The notes under the pieces were generated by a model. It worked only from the letters and a program-made list of their open reading frames with translations. It ran no database searches and was not told the origin of the DNA. Positions 14,978 through 21,589 of a stretch of DNA of 21,589 nt are shown one piece after another. The position numbers and the translations under genes are program-made. Source of the stretch: UBA724 sp964229545. GTDB taxonomy: Bacteria; Bacteroidota; Bacteroidia; Flavobacteriales; Flavobacteriaceae. The first letter of the stretch is position 1, and every line of letters begins with the position of its first letter. The stretch is taken from positions 1 to 21,589 of the forward strand of contig CAXRDP010000087.1 in NCBI GenBank assembly GCA_964229545.1, given 5' to 3'.

Positions 14978-17275
14978 TTAGCCTTGGGTTTGCTCCCTAA
15001 AGCGGTCAAAGTCTGTTTGGCTTTGACGTCTTGGCCATTGGTTGTTGGTCGTGTTGACGTCGGCCGTCTCTTCATCAGGATCGACCTTGACACCTGTGAT
15101 TTCTTTGTCCGAAGCCATGACACGGGTATAGTTGTTGTCGTTCTTACGCCATACCTGTACGGGGTAACGCTCTGTCTTGGTAGTGCCATCTTCAAAAGTG
15201 TATTCCACCAAAATCGGCATCACCAAACCACCGGGTTTGTTGAAGGTGATTTCGTAGAAATGTTTGGTGTTCTCATACAGCGCTTGGTCTTCGGTTGAGA
15301 AATTGTCCATCACATACTCCTTCAGACTTGCCACTTGGGCAAATGGCGCTACCTCTGAGTCATAATCCTCTGATGCATCATCAACCTTAAACACGAGCGG
15401 TGGCAACTGGTCTATCGGCACACCTCTTTGTTCCATACGCTGTTTAAATGCCTCTGTAGGCTGATCGGTAAACTGTACCTTTTTGACGCTTTCTACGCCA
15501 ATGTCCACAAAATCCGTGGTGTAGAACCAACCTCTCCAAAACCAATCCAAATCAACCGCAGAAGCGTCTTCCATGGTGCGGAAAAAATCCTCGGGCGTGG
15601 GGTGCTTAAACATCCATCGTTGGGAGTAGGTTCGGAACGCATGGTCAAACAATTCGTGCCCCATAATGGTTTCTCTCAAAATATTGAGCGCCGTTGCTGG
15701 CTTGCCATAAGCGTTGGGCCCTAACTGGTACACATTTTCGGGATTCGACATAATAGGCGCCAAAAAGTCTTGGTCGTCCGACATATAGGGAACGATTTTT
15801 TTGGCCTCTCCCCTACGTGACGGATACTTGTCCAAACCGGGTATGGCTTCGGGGTATTTTTTTCCGAAATCTTGTTCGGTCAGGTATTGCACAAAGGTGT
15901 CTAGGCCTTCGTCCATCCAACCCCATTGGCGCTCATCTGAGTTGACAATCATCGGGAAGTAGTTGTGCCCGATTTCGTGAATGATGACCGAAATCATCCC
16001 AAATTTGACACGGTCCGAGTAAGTGCCGTCTTTGTTTGGACGGCCGTAATTCCAGCAAATCATAGGATACTCCATCCCCTGATTTTTGGCGTGTACAGAA
16101 ATGGCTTTGTGGTAGGGATAGTCAAAAGTGTGGCGCGAATAGGTGATAAGCGATTGGGCAACCGCACGCGTAGACCATTCTTCCCAAAGTGGATTTCCTT
16201 CTTTGGGATACAAAGAAACCGCCATGACATCTTTGTTACCGACTTTGACAGCCATCATGTCCCAAATATATTTTTTGGAAGTCGTAAAGCCGTAGTCACG
16301 AACATTGGTGGCCTTATACCTCCATGTTTTGGTTTCGCTTGTCGAGGTTTTTTCATTGGCTTCGGCCTCTTCTTGTGTCACTATCAACACCGGATTGTCA
16401 TAGGTCTTTTTGGCTTGGTTGTAGCGCTTCATCATCTCTTTGGAGAAAACCTCTTTTCGGTTTAGCAATTCGCCAGTAGCGTCTGTGATAAAGTTGGCCG
16501 GTACGGTAATATTGACCTCATAGTCCCCAAAAGGAAGGGCAAACTCACCATTGCCCCAGAACTGATAGTTCTGCCAGCCCTCCACATCGTTGTAGACACA
16601 CATACGTGGGAAAAACTGCGCAATCACATAGGCGCGGTTGTCGTCTTCGGGAAAATACTCATAGCCCGAACGCGCTCGGTTGGTCACGTGGTTGTTGATG
16701 TTGTACCACCACTTGATGGAAAAGCTCACTTGCTCTCCGGTCATAAGCGGTTTGGGTAAGTCGATACGCATCATCGTCTGGTTGATGGTGTGTGTCATGG
16801 GCTTGCCGTTGGCATCGAGTACGTGTTGGATGTTAAAACCGCCGTCAAAGGGTTCGCGCAAATGGCTGTTGGCAAAACTCGACAGGTAGTCGGCTTCGTT
16901 GATCTCCTGACTGTTTTTAAGCAGTGCAGGAGCGTCTTTTTTGCGGATGTTCTGATCGAGCTGTACCCACAAATAGGCCAAGGCATCGGGCGAATTGTTG
17001 GTGTAGGTGATGGTTTCGTCGCCATACAAGCGCTGGGTCTCATCGTCTATGCGGATGTCCATTTTGTAATCGGCGCGTTGCTGATAGTAGTCCGGACCGG
17101 GGGCACCGGAAGCCGTACGAAAGCCGTTGGGTGTGGCAAACTGGTCATACAACTGACGGAACTTGTTTTGGTTGGTGTGCCCTTGTTTGGGACCCTCCAG
17201 ATTTTGCTCCTGTGCCATGACTACCGTAGGCAATATCATAAAGAAAGATAGAAATAGGGTGTGTAAGGGTTTCAT
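14978..17275 (-). CDS. M1 family metallo-aminopeptidase, exported
   Basis: The ATG at 17275 gives 765 residues (a TTG three codons upstream is less likely). A signal peptide is present: KPLHTLFLSFFMILPTVVMAQ. The gluzincin zinc motif is HEIGH at residues 433-437, with the third ligand Glu456 in GWMDEG, the expected HExxH-x18-E spacing. The substrate-binding GxMEN motif appears as the QGMEYPM variant. M1 enzymes remove N-terminal amino acids from peptides; this one should act in the periplasm or at the cell surface. It ends before a strong terminator. It is downstream of the DUF6702-like and regulatory-domain genes on the same strand but separated by 189 bp containing a probable terminator. 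Confidence 0.92.
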   Translation of the reverse strand: MKPLHTLFLSFFMILPTVVMAQEQNLEGPKQGHTNQNKFRQLYDQFATPNGFRTASGAPGPDYYQQRADYKMDIRIDDETQRLYGDETITYTNNSPDALAYLWVQLDQNIRKKDAPALLKNSQEINEADYLSSFANSHLREPFDGGFNIQHVLDANGKPMTHTINQTMMRIDLPKPLMTGEQVSFSIKWWYNINNHVTNRARSGYEYFPEDDNRAYVIAQFFPRMCVYNDVEGWQNYQFWGNGEFALPFGDYEVNITVPANFITDATGELLNRKEVFSKEMMKRYNQAKKTYDNPVLIVTQEEAEANEKTSTSETKTWRYKATNVRDYGFTTSKKYIWDMMAVKVGNKDVMAVSLYPKEGNPLWEEWSTRAVAQSLITYSRHTFDYPYHKAISVHAKNQGMEYPMICWNYGRPNKDGTYSDRVKFGMISVIIHEIGHNYFPMIVNSDERQWGWMDEGLDTFVQYLTEQDFGKKYPEAIPGLDKYPSRRGEAKKIVPYMSDDQDFLAPIMSNPENVYQLGPNAYGKPATALNILRETIMGHELFDHAFRTYSQRWMFKHPTPEDFFRTMEDASAVDLDWFWRGWFYTTDFVDIGVESVKKVQFTDQPTEAFKQRMEQRGVPIDQLPPLVFKVDDASEDYDSEVAPFAQVASLKEYVMDNFSTEDQALYENTKHFYEITFNKPGGLVMPILVEYTFEDGTTKTERYPVQVWRKNDNNYTRVMASDKEITGVKVDPDEETADVNTTNNQWPRRQSQTDFDRFREQTQG

Positions 17276-17335
17276 ATAAAACAATTTTTGTCTAAAGGAT
17301 TAAAAATAGGGAAAAGGAATGGATTTTTAAGGGTT

Positions 17336-17361
17336 AAAAATTCTCAAGGCTTGTTTGAGAA
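17336..17361 (-). terminator. Probable terminator downstream of the DUF6702-like gene
   Basis: On the minus strand TTCTCAA and TTGAGAA form a 7-bp stem around a 7-nt loop followed by TTTTT. It lies about 100 nt past the stop of the DUF6702-like gene and about 60 nt before the aminopeptidase start. Confidence 0.5.
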
Positions 17362-17377
17362 AAAAATGGTATTTTTA

Positions 17378-17402
17378 TTCTTACAATGGTCGATTGTAAG
17401 AA
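17378..17402. repeat. 25-bp inverted repeat in the gap before the aminopeptidase gene
   Basis: TTCTTACAAT-ggtcg-ATTGTAAGAA, a perfect 10-bp inverted repeat with a 5-bp spacer, about 100 bp upstream of the aminopeptidase start and 60 bp past the preceding gene. It lacks a clean U-tract. It could be an operator or an unusual 3'-end hairpin. Confidence 0.5.
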
Positions 17403-17464
17403 AGATTTAAGTATTGACCCCGATTACAAAGGCCTGCCTAAACAGTCAGAGCTCTGTCATACCA

Positions 17465-17968
17465 CTATTCCCTTTTAAACACATCCCGGGCCCGTACTTG
17501 AGTTTGTAAAAAGCTTTTTCGTTGGGTAGGAGTCTTTACCCTGACGATGTTTTGCTGGTCGTCAAAAAGCTCAAACAACAGGGTGTTCTCAATGGTCAAT
17601 GTGCTGAAATCAGGCACATCTGGGACTTCCAAAAAAAGACTCACTTGGTCGATATCGTAGGTTTTTCCCAAATACTGCAAAGCCACCGCTTGCGCATCGA
17701 CATTGAGTTTGATTTTTTGTTGCAGGTAGCGGGCACTGTAAAAATCGATTTTCTCCGGGTCCGAATCGGGGTCCAAACGCAAGTCGGACTCATAACGTTT
17801 TTGGAGTAGGTTTTGAAAGTCGTCGGTAAATATTTTTACCGTGAGCTGTAGCGTTCCCAAATCTGGGCGGTAGTCGATGGCGGTGGTACTGACATAGTAT
17901 TTGTGGTTGGTGCTGAATTGCAAACTGCAAACAGCCATAAACAAAATCATAAAGGTTTTGTAGTTCAT
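17465..17968 (-). CDS. DUF6702-family exported protein
   Basis: A 167-residue protein with a short signal peptide (FMILFMAVCSLQF). The sequence then runs NHKYYVSTTAIDYRPD, LQLTVKIFTDDFQNLL and YLQQKIKLNVDAQ. HKYYVS with a following IFTDDF block is what I know of the DUF6702 family, found in Flavobacteriia, often near an M1 aminopeptidase. The fold is probably an all-beta periplasmic or outer-membrane-associated domain. Function is unknown. Its ATG overlaps the stop of the preceding regulatory-domain gene by 4 bp, so translation is coupled. Confidence 0.75.
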   Translation of the reverse strand: MNYKTFMILFMAVCSLQFSTNHKYYVSTTAIDYRPDLGTLQLTVKIFTDDFQNLLQKRYESDLRLDPDSDPEKIDFYSARYLQQKIKLNVDAQAVALQYLGKTYDIDQVSLFLEVPDVPDFSTLTIENTLLFELFDDQQNIVRVKTPTQRKSFLQTQVRARDVFKRE

Positions 17969-18756
17969 GGAGCGGTGGTTTGGGATTTGTGATCATCAAA
18001 GGCTTGCATGACCAATTCGTGGTGGCCGTTTTTGAAATCGTCGGCTACAGCAGGATGGTTTTCCAAACACCCCAATACAAAAGGATATACTTCGTCTTCG
18101 TCGATACTGTATTGATTCATCAAAAAAGAGGGTCCATAAAAAGAGATGATAGCGCCCACGGATTGGTATTGTGCGTCCAAAAAGCGTTGTTGGCGCAGGC
18201 GTTTGTTGTAGCCGCTGATCTGCTTGTACATGCCTTCAATATCAAACGGTGTCAAGGGTATCAAAAGGGCACTTAGCAACACATTCCCCGTACTGGAATA
18301 GGTGATTTTTTCTTTTCGTATGCCTGTATAGCCGGGAATGCCTACATCCCTAAAATTGATGGGGGGCGGGGGCGATTGGGCGATATCCTCCATCAGATTC
18401 CCAGAAAGATCATGGGGTTTGACCACCACCTCGCTGAGTTCGTTGACCACAGGCTGAATGTACACACGCAGTTCGGGTTGTTCAAAGATTTCATTGTGCA
18501 GTACCAGGCTTTGAAATTGGATATGCACCGCCGAGAAAACCAAAGTGTCTAGCACTTGGGCACCGAGCTTGAAATCCCCATCACTATTGGTAATGGTTGT
18601 GGCGCCACTGGTTTTATTGACCACATGAATGGCAGAGACGTCCAATGAGTCGGACACCAGCGTCCCTCGAATGGTTTTGAGTTCTTGTCCAAAACCCCAT
18701 AAACCCACACAAAACAGCGCGACGACTAGACTAACGTGCTTTGTGGAACTTCTCAC
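17965..18756 (-). CDS. Exported carboxypeptidase-like regulatory domain protein, second paralogue
   Basis: This 263-residue protein starts at a GTG (18756), which leaves an intact signal peptide (VSLVVALFCVGLWGFGQ). Residues 27-110 form a carboxypeptidase-D regulatory-like beta sandwich: IRGTLVSDSL, HVVNKTSGATTITNSDGDFK and LDTLVFSAVHIQFQSL. It then has LSEVVVKPHD, as in SusC/TonB-dependent receptors, but no plug or barrel follows. The C-terminal ~140 residues are of unknown fold and contain a four-proline run (SPPPPINF) and SIDEDEVYPFVLGC. It overlaps the preceding paralogue by 26 bp and the DUF6702-like gene by 4 bp. Function unknown; probably periplasmic or outer membrane associated. Confidence 0.8.
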   Translation of the reverse strand: MRSSTKHVSLVVALFCVGLWGFGQELKTIRGTLVSDSLDVSAIHVVNKTSGATTITNSDGDFKLGAQVLDTLVFSAVHIQFQSLVLHNEIFEQPELRVYIQPVVNELSEVVVKPHDLSGNLMEDIAQSPPPPINFRDVGIPGYTGIRKEKITYSSTGNVLLSALLIPLTPFDIEGMYKQISGYNKRLRQQRFLDAQYQSVGAIISFYGPSFLMNQYSIDEDEVYPFVLGCLENHPAVADDFKNGHHELVMQAFDDHKSQTTAP

Positions 18757-19462
18757 TTTGCTTGATTAAAAAATCCATCAGTTGAAACTCATTTTCGCGC
18801 TTGAGCAAGTCTTTGGTGTCAATGCGATCATCGCAGTATTGCAAAAACAAGTCGATTTCGTCGGGGTCTATGTTGAGTTGAGAGGTGAAAAATACTTCAG
18901 GATAGATCTGTCGAATCACTTCACTGGGGGCAAAGCTAAATTCCTGTTCCTCGGATTGCTCTGGGCGCAGGGTTTTATACAATAGCTTAAAAATATTGAC
19001 AAAATCGACCCCGTTGTAAAGTTGGTTTTGCCGCATCAGCTCGTTTTCCACACGTGTCGACTTGTCTGCGGTATAGTCAAACTGTTTGAATTCCTCTTCT
19101 TTGACATTCAAAAAGGCTTCGGGTCGGTTCGGGCTGATAACGACCTCGTCGAGTTGGGTAATTTTTTCTCGGACATCCACCACCAAGCGGTTGCGCTGTA
19201 AGATTTCTTTGGTGATTGCAATCGCGCGAATCTCATACTGTAAAGAAGAGAATATCAACTCATCATTGAGTTTTACCTCAATGGCAAAATTGCCGTTCTC
19301 ATCTGTGATGGTAGCATTTTCAGAAGTGGTATTGAGCACATTGGCCGCCACCACATTGCTGTCTTGGTAAAGCACCTTGCCTCGAAGCCAGGTGCGGTAA
19401 TCTTGTTGGGCAGATACGAGGTTTCCTACCAACACACATCCGAGAAACAACCAAAGTCGCAT
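18731..19462 (-). CDS. Exported carboxypeptidase-like regulatory domain protein, first paralogue
   Basis: A 243-residue protein with a signal peptide (LWLFLGCVLVGNLVSAQ). The N-terminal domain (residues ~25-105) is carboxypeptidase-D regulatory-like: LRGKVLYQDS, ANVLNTTSENATITDENGNF and NDELIFSSLQYEIRAI. LDEVVISPNR marks its end. The C-terminal part is charged and contains LNIDPDEIDLFLQYCDD, which resembles SIDEDEVYPFVLGC at the corresponding place of the next gene, so the two look like tandem paralogues over their whole length. It is the first gene of an overlapping three-gene cluster. A near-consensus -7 box (TACCTTTC) lies about 20 bp upstream of the ATG. Confidence 0.8.
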   Translation of the reverse strand: MRLWLFLGCVLVGNLVSAQQDYRTWLRGKVLYQDSNVVAANVLNTTSENATITDENGNFAIEVKLNDELIFSSLQYEIRAIAITKEILQRNRLVVDVREKITQLDEVVISPNRPEAFLNVKEEEFKQFDYTADKSTRVENELMRQNQLYNGVDFVNIFKLLYKTLRPEQSEEQEFSFAPSEVIRQIYPEVFFTSQLNIDPDEIDLFLQYCDDRIDTKDLLKRENEFQLMDFLIKQSEKFHKAR

Positions 19463-19515
19463 AGGTGATTTTAACCACCGAAAGGTACCAAAAAATACGC
19501 TAATGTTTTGTTAAA

Positions 19516-19953
19516 CTACGCCTTGTTAAGACGCTTGACATAGTGTAGGCCCAAATGCTCAAAGCCCTCGCGCTCATAAAATCGGTGGGCGGCTGTGTTT
19601 TCTTTGTACACATTGAGCTCGATGGCCTCATAGCCTTGGGGGATCAGTTCTTTTTCGACCCAATCCAAAAATTGTTGTCCGTAGCCACGTCCTTGGTAGG
19701 CTGTATCAATATAGAAATGGTCTAACTCACAACTCTTCCCTGAATAATGGCGGGTCTGAAACCACATGCCACAAAACCCTATCAGTTGGGCATCCAAATA
19801 AATCCCCGCACAAGCGTAATCATAATCAAACATAGCCTTAAGCCGCGCAAGCAACACCGAATCGCTGTATTTGTGGTTGGTAAAATCTTGCATCAAAGGC
19901 AAAATTTTCTCGATTTTGGCTACATTTAGATAGTCGAATTGAAGTGTTTTCAT
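19516..19953 (-). CDS. GNAT family N-acetyltransferase
   Basis: The ATG at 19953 gives 145 residues; a TTG upstream would add six and is less likely. The GNAT fold is shown by the acetyl-CoA motif A, LDHFYIDTAYQGRGYGQQFL, with the QGRGYG pyrophosphate loop. The motif B region is YEAIELNVYKENTAAHRFYE followed by REGFEHLG. The transferred acyl group is probably acetyl; the acceptor is unknown. Its start lies 5 bp from the start of the divergent second acetyltransferase, so its promoter must lie inside that neighbour's coding sequence. Confidence 0.87.
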   Translation of the reverse strand: MKTLQFDYLNVAKIEKILPLMQDFTNHKYSDSVLLARLKAMFDYDYACAGIYLDAQLIGFCGMWFQTRHYSGKSCELDHFYIDTAYQGRGYGQQFLDWVEKELIPQGYEAIELNVYKENTAAHRFYEREGFEHLGLHYVKRLNKA

Positions 19954-19958
19954 AGCAA

Positions 19959-20411
19959 ATGAACCCACCAAAAATACACATAAAATCCATTTCTGCTTTG
20001 GAAACCCATGCTGTGCGGCATCCTGTACTGCGACCGGGTTTGCCTCGCGAGACCTGTGTGTTTGACGGGGATGAAGTCAGCGACACCCTGCACTTGGGTG
20101 CTTTTTTGGAAGATAAAATTATAGGCGTCCTGACTCTTATGACCAATCCACCCTATGCGCGTGCTGAGGTACCCAATGTGCAATTGCGGGGCATGGCGGT
20201 GTTGGATACCGAAAGGGGCAAAGGCATCGGAGCGGCCTTGGTACAAGCCGCTGAAAGACGAGTGCAACAACAAAAGATTGGCCTATTGTGGATGAACGCA
20301 CGACGGATTGCCGTACCTTTCTACCAGAAAATGGGATATATTATTGAAGGTCCTGAGTTTGACATTCCCATTGCGGGGCCTCATCATTATATGACCAAAC
20401 ACATTTTATGA
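19959..20411 (+). CDS. GNAT family N-acetyltransferase
   Basis: A 150-residue acetyltransferase. Motif A is VQLRGMAVLDTERGKGIGAA with the ERGKGIG acetyl-CoA loop. The motif B region is GLLWMNARRIAVPFYQKMGY, followed by FDIPIAGPHHYMTKHI, an end typical of ElaA/YitI-like members. The acceptor is unknown. The protein is only distantly like the divergent acetyltransferase next door, so this is not a recent duplication. Its TGA overlaps the ATG of the carboxypeptidase gene by 4 bp, so the two are translationally coupled. Confidence 0.87.
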   Translation: MNPPKIHIKSISALETHAVRHPVLRPGLPRETCVFDGDEVSDTLHLGAFLEDKIIGVLTLMTNPPYARAEVPNVQLRGMAVLDTERGKGIGAALVQAAERRVQQQKIGLLWMNARRIAVPFYQKMGYIIEGPEFDIPIAGPHHYMTKHIL

Positions 20412-21106
20412 ACCCAAAGCTGTTATTTTTGTTGTGTATGATTTATGCAAATAGCCAGCCTACCAACTCCGACTTGCTTGTTGGCAAAGGCAATCCATCA
20501 TGGGCCTCCCAAGGGATGCACCCCACAGCCATGGAAGCTTTTAAAAGCATGCAAGATGCCGCCAAAACAGCCGGTATCGATTTGGAATTGGTCTCGGGTT
20601 ACCGAAGCTATGACCGACAGCGCAGCATTTGGAACCGCAAATACAAGCAATTTACTGCTGAAGGCATGACAGGGCCGGAAGCCATTCAAAAAATCATCAC
20701 CTACTCTACCCTACCCGGTACTTCGCGTCACCACTGGGGGACAGACATCGATATTACAGATGGAAACATCCCTAAAGAAGGTGACATATTGGTCGCAGAA
20801 AAGTTTCACAATGGCGGACCCTACGAACCCCTTCGGATTTGGATGGAAACCCATGCCGAAGACTTCGGGTTTTTCTTAGTGTATACCAACGACCCCAACC
20901 GCAAAGGTTTTGCCTACGAACCCTGGCACTACAGCTATGCGCCGCTATCCATCACTTTTTTAAAAGAATACATCCGTCTAAGCTTAATCGACAAGTTGAG
21001 CGACCACAAACTTGAGGGCGCCATGCATATGGATGCGGCCTTTTTGAGCAGATATAAAAACCAACAGCTACTGGATATCAATCCGCTGCTTATTGACCTA
21101 CAATAA
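20408..21106 (+). CDS. M15 family D-alanyl-D-alanine carboxypeptidase (VanY-like)
   Basis: This 232-residue zinc peptidase would remove the terminal D-Ala from peptidoglycan stem peptides. The M15B motifs are all present: SGYRSYDRQRSIW near residue 63, the zinc motif SRHHWGTDID with ligands His108 and Asp115, and EPWHYSY with catalytic Glu171 and ligand His174. A short hydrophobic N-terminus (LLFLLCMIYANSQ) looks like a signal peptide, placing it in the periplasm. It overlaps the upstream acetyltransferase by 4 bp. No terminator is evident in the 49 bp before gpmI. Confidence 0.9.
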   Translation: MNPKLLFLLCMIYANSQPTNSDLLVGKGNPSWASQGMHPTAMEAFKSMQDAAKTAGIDLELVSGYRSYDRQRSIWNRKYKQFTAEGMTGPEAIQKIITYSTLPGTSRHHWGTDIDITDGNIPKEGDILVAEKFHNGGPYEPLRIWMETHAEDFGFFLVYTNDPNRKGFAYEPWHYSYAPLSITFLKEYIRLSLIDKLSDHKLEGAMHMDAAFLSRYKNQQLLDINPLLIDLQ

Positions 21107-21129
21107 GTGGTTTTCTAGATTGGGTTCTA

Positions 21130-21137
21130 TATCTTTG
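21130..21137 (+). promoter_or_regulatory. Bacteroidota-type -7 box for gpmI
   Basis: TATCTTTG, an exact TAnnTTTG match followed by CA, lies 18 bp upstream of the gpmI ATG, giving a leader of about 12 nt. A -33 TTTG at the ideal distance is not clear. Confidence 0.6.
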
Positions 21138-21155
21138 CATGCGTAAAAAAGCAGC

Positions 21156-21589
21156 ATGAACAAACGCGTAGTTTTGATGATTTTGGATGGCTGGGGCATT
21201 TCGCCCACAGCAGAAGTTTCCGCAATTGAACAAGCAAACACTCCCTTTACCGACAAGCTATACACCCAATACCCCCATGCTACCCTTCGAACCGATGGTA
21301 TGGAAGTCGGGCTTCCCGACGGTCAAATGGGCAACAGTGAGGTAGGGCATGTCAACCTTGGTGCGGGTCGTATTGTTTATCAAGATTTAGCCAAAATCAA
21401 CTTGGCTGTCAATGAAGACAGTCTTAAAAGCGAAGCTGTTTTGCAAGAAGCTTTTGCTTACGCCAAAGAAAACAACAAAAACCTACATTTTTTGGGGTTG
21501 GTCTCCGATGGAGGAGTGCATGCGCACATCAATCACATTGAGGGTTTGCTACGCGCTGCCCACCACGCCGAAGTACCCAATGTGTTGGT
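21156..21589 (+). CDS. gpmI: 2,3-bisphosphoglycerate-independent phosphoglycerate mutase, N-terminal fragment
   Basis: The first 144 codons are inside the window; the gene runs off the right end. The start MNKRVVLMILDGWGIS carries the metal-binding Asp of the alkaline phosphatase superfamily. QMGNSEVGHVNLGAGRIVYQ contains the catalytic phospho-serine (NSEVGH). LVSDGGVHAHINHI follows, a substrate-binding block of iPGM. The enzyme interconverts 3- and 2-phosphoglycerate in glycolysis, with manganese. It has its own promoter and is probably independent of the upstream carboxypeptidase gene. Confidence 0.95.
   Translation, partial: MNKRVVLMILDGWGISPTAEVSAIEQANTPFTDKLYTQYPHATLRTDGMEVGLPDGQMGNSEVGHVNLGAGRIVYQDLAKINLAVNEDSLKSEAVLQEAFAYAKENNKNLHFLGLVSDGGVHAHINHIEGLLRAAHHAEVPNVL

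Noticed and set aside
15965..16465. 166-codon plus-strand ORF opposite the M1 aminopeptidase
   Set aside because: It is antisense to the zinc-binding region, where the aminopeptidase frame is clearly the coding one.
17386..17478. 30-codon plus-strand ORF (MVDCKKDLSIDPDYKGL...) in the gap before the aminopeptidase
   Set aside because: It starts inside the 25-bp inverted repeat, has no convincing promoter, runs over the end of the DUF6702-like gene and resembles nothing I know.
1..21589. CRISPR array, insertion sequence, prophage or other mobile element
   Set aside because: No regularly spaced repeats, transposase, integrase or terminal inverted repeats were seen; gene content is housekeeping and envelope functions with uniform codon style.

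Overview
The window carries a gene set typical of a Bacteroidota bacterium, most likely class Flavobacteriia. It encodes the type IX secretion proteins PorV and PorU beside the gliding lipoprotein GldJ, and a Flavobacterium-type arginine decarboxylase. Several genes have promoter motifs of the Bacteroidota form (TAnnTTTG at -7), and Shine-Dalgarno sequences are weak or absent. I cannot name the genus.

Layout. Positions 1-1117 (minus strand) hold the 5' end of pdhC and all of pdhA, two pyruvate dehydrogenase genes 2 bp apart. Positions 1226-6140 (minus) hold porU followed by porV, parts of the type IX secretion machinery that completes export and surface attachment of cargo. Diverging from them on the plus strand, 6256-9356, are gldJ, murF (last cytoplasmic step of peptidoglycan precursor synthesis) and a small two-helix membrane protein. 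Positions 9377-12913 (minus) are a polyamine operon: arginine decarboxylase, agmatinase, a deoxyhypusine/homospermidine synthase-like enzyme and an unknown acidic protein. Its 255-nt leader (12914-13170) is structured and may contain an Arg-rich small ORF. A tRNA-Val(GAC) gene lies just upstream on the same strand.

Positions 13384-14636 (plus) encode a flavin reductase-like protein and an O-methyltransferase. Converging on them is a tatA-like gene (14633-14896, minus). Next, all on the minus strand, come an M1 family metallo-aminopeptidase and a compact three-gene cluster with overlapping ends: a DUF6702-like protein and two paralogous exported proteins with carboxypeptidase-like regulatory domains. 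Two GNAT acetyltransferases then diverge from starts only 5 bp apart. The rightward one overlaps an M15 D-Ala-D-Ala carboxypeptidase, and the window ends inside gpmI.

Most of the window is compact housekeeping and envelope DNA. I see no CRISPR array, phage, insertion sequence or integron, and nothing that is clearly a new defence or mobile system. The least explained parts are the leader of the polyamine operon, the unknown fourth gene of that operon, the overlap between arginine decarboxylase and agmatinase, the tandem carboxypeptidase-regulatory-domain cluster, and several perfect inverted repeats next to promoters.
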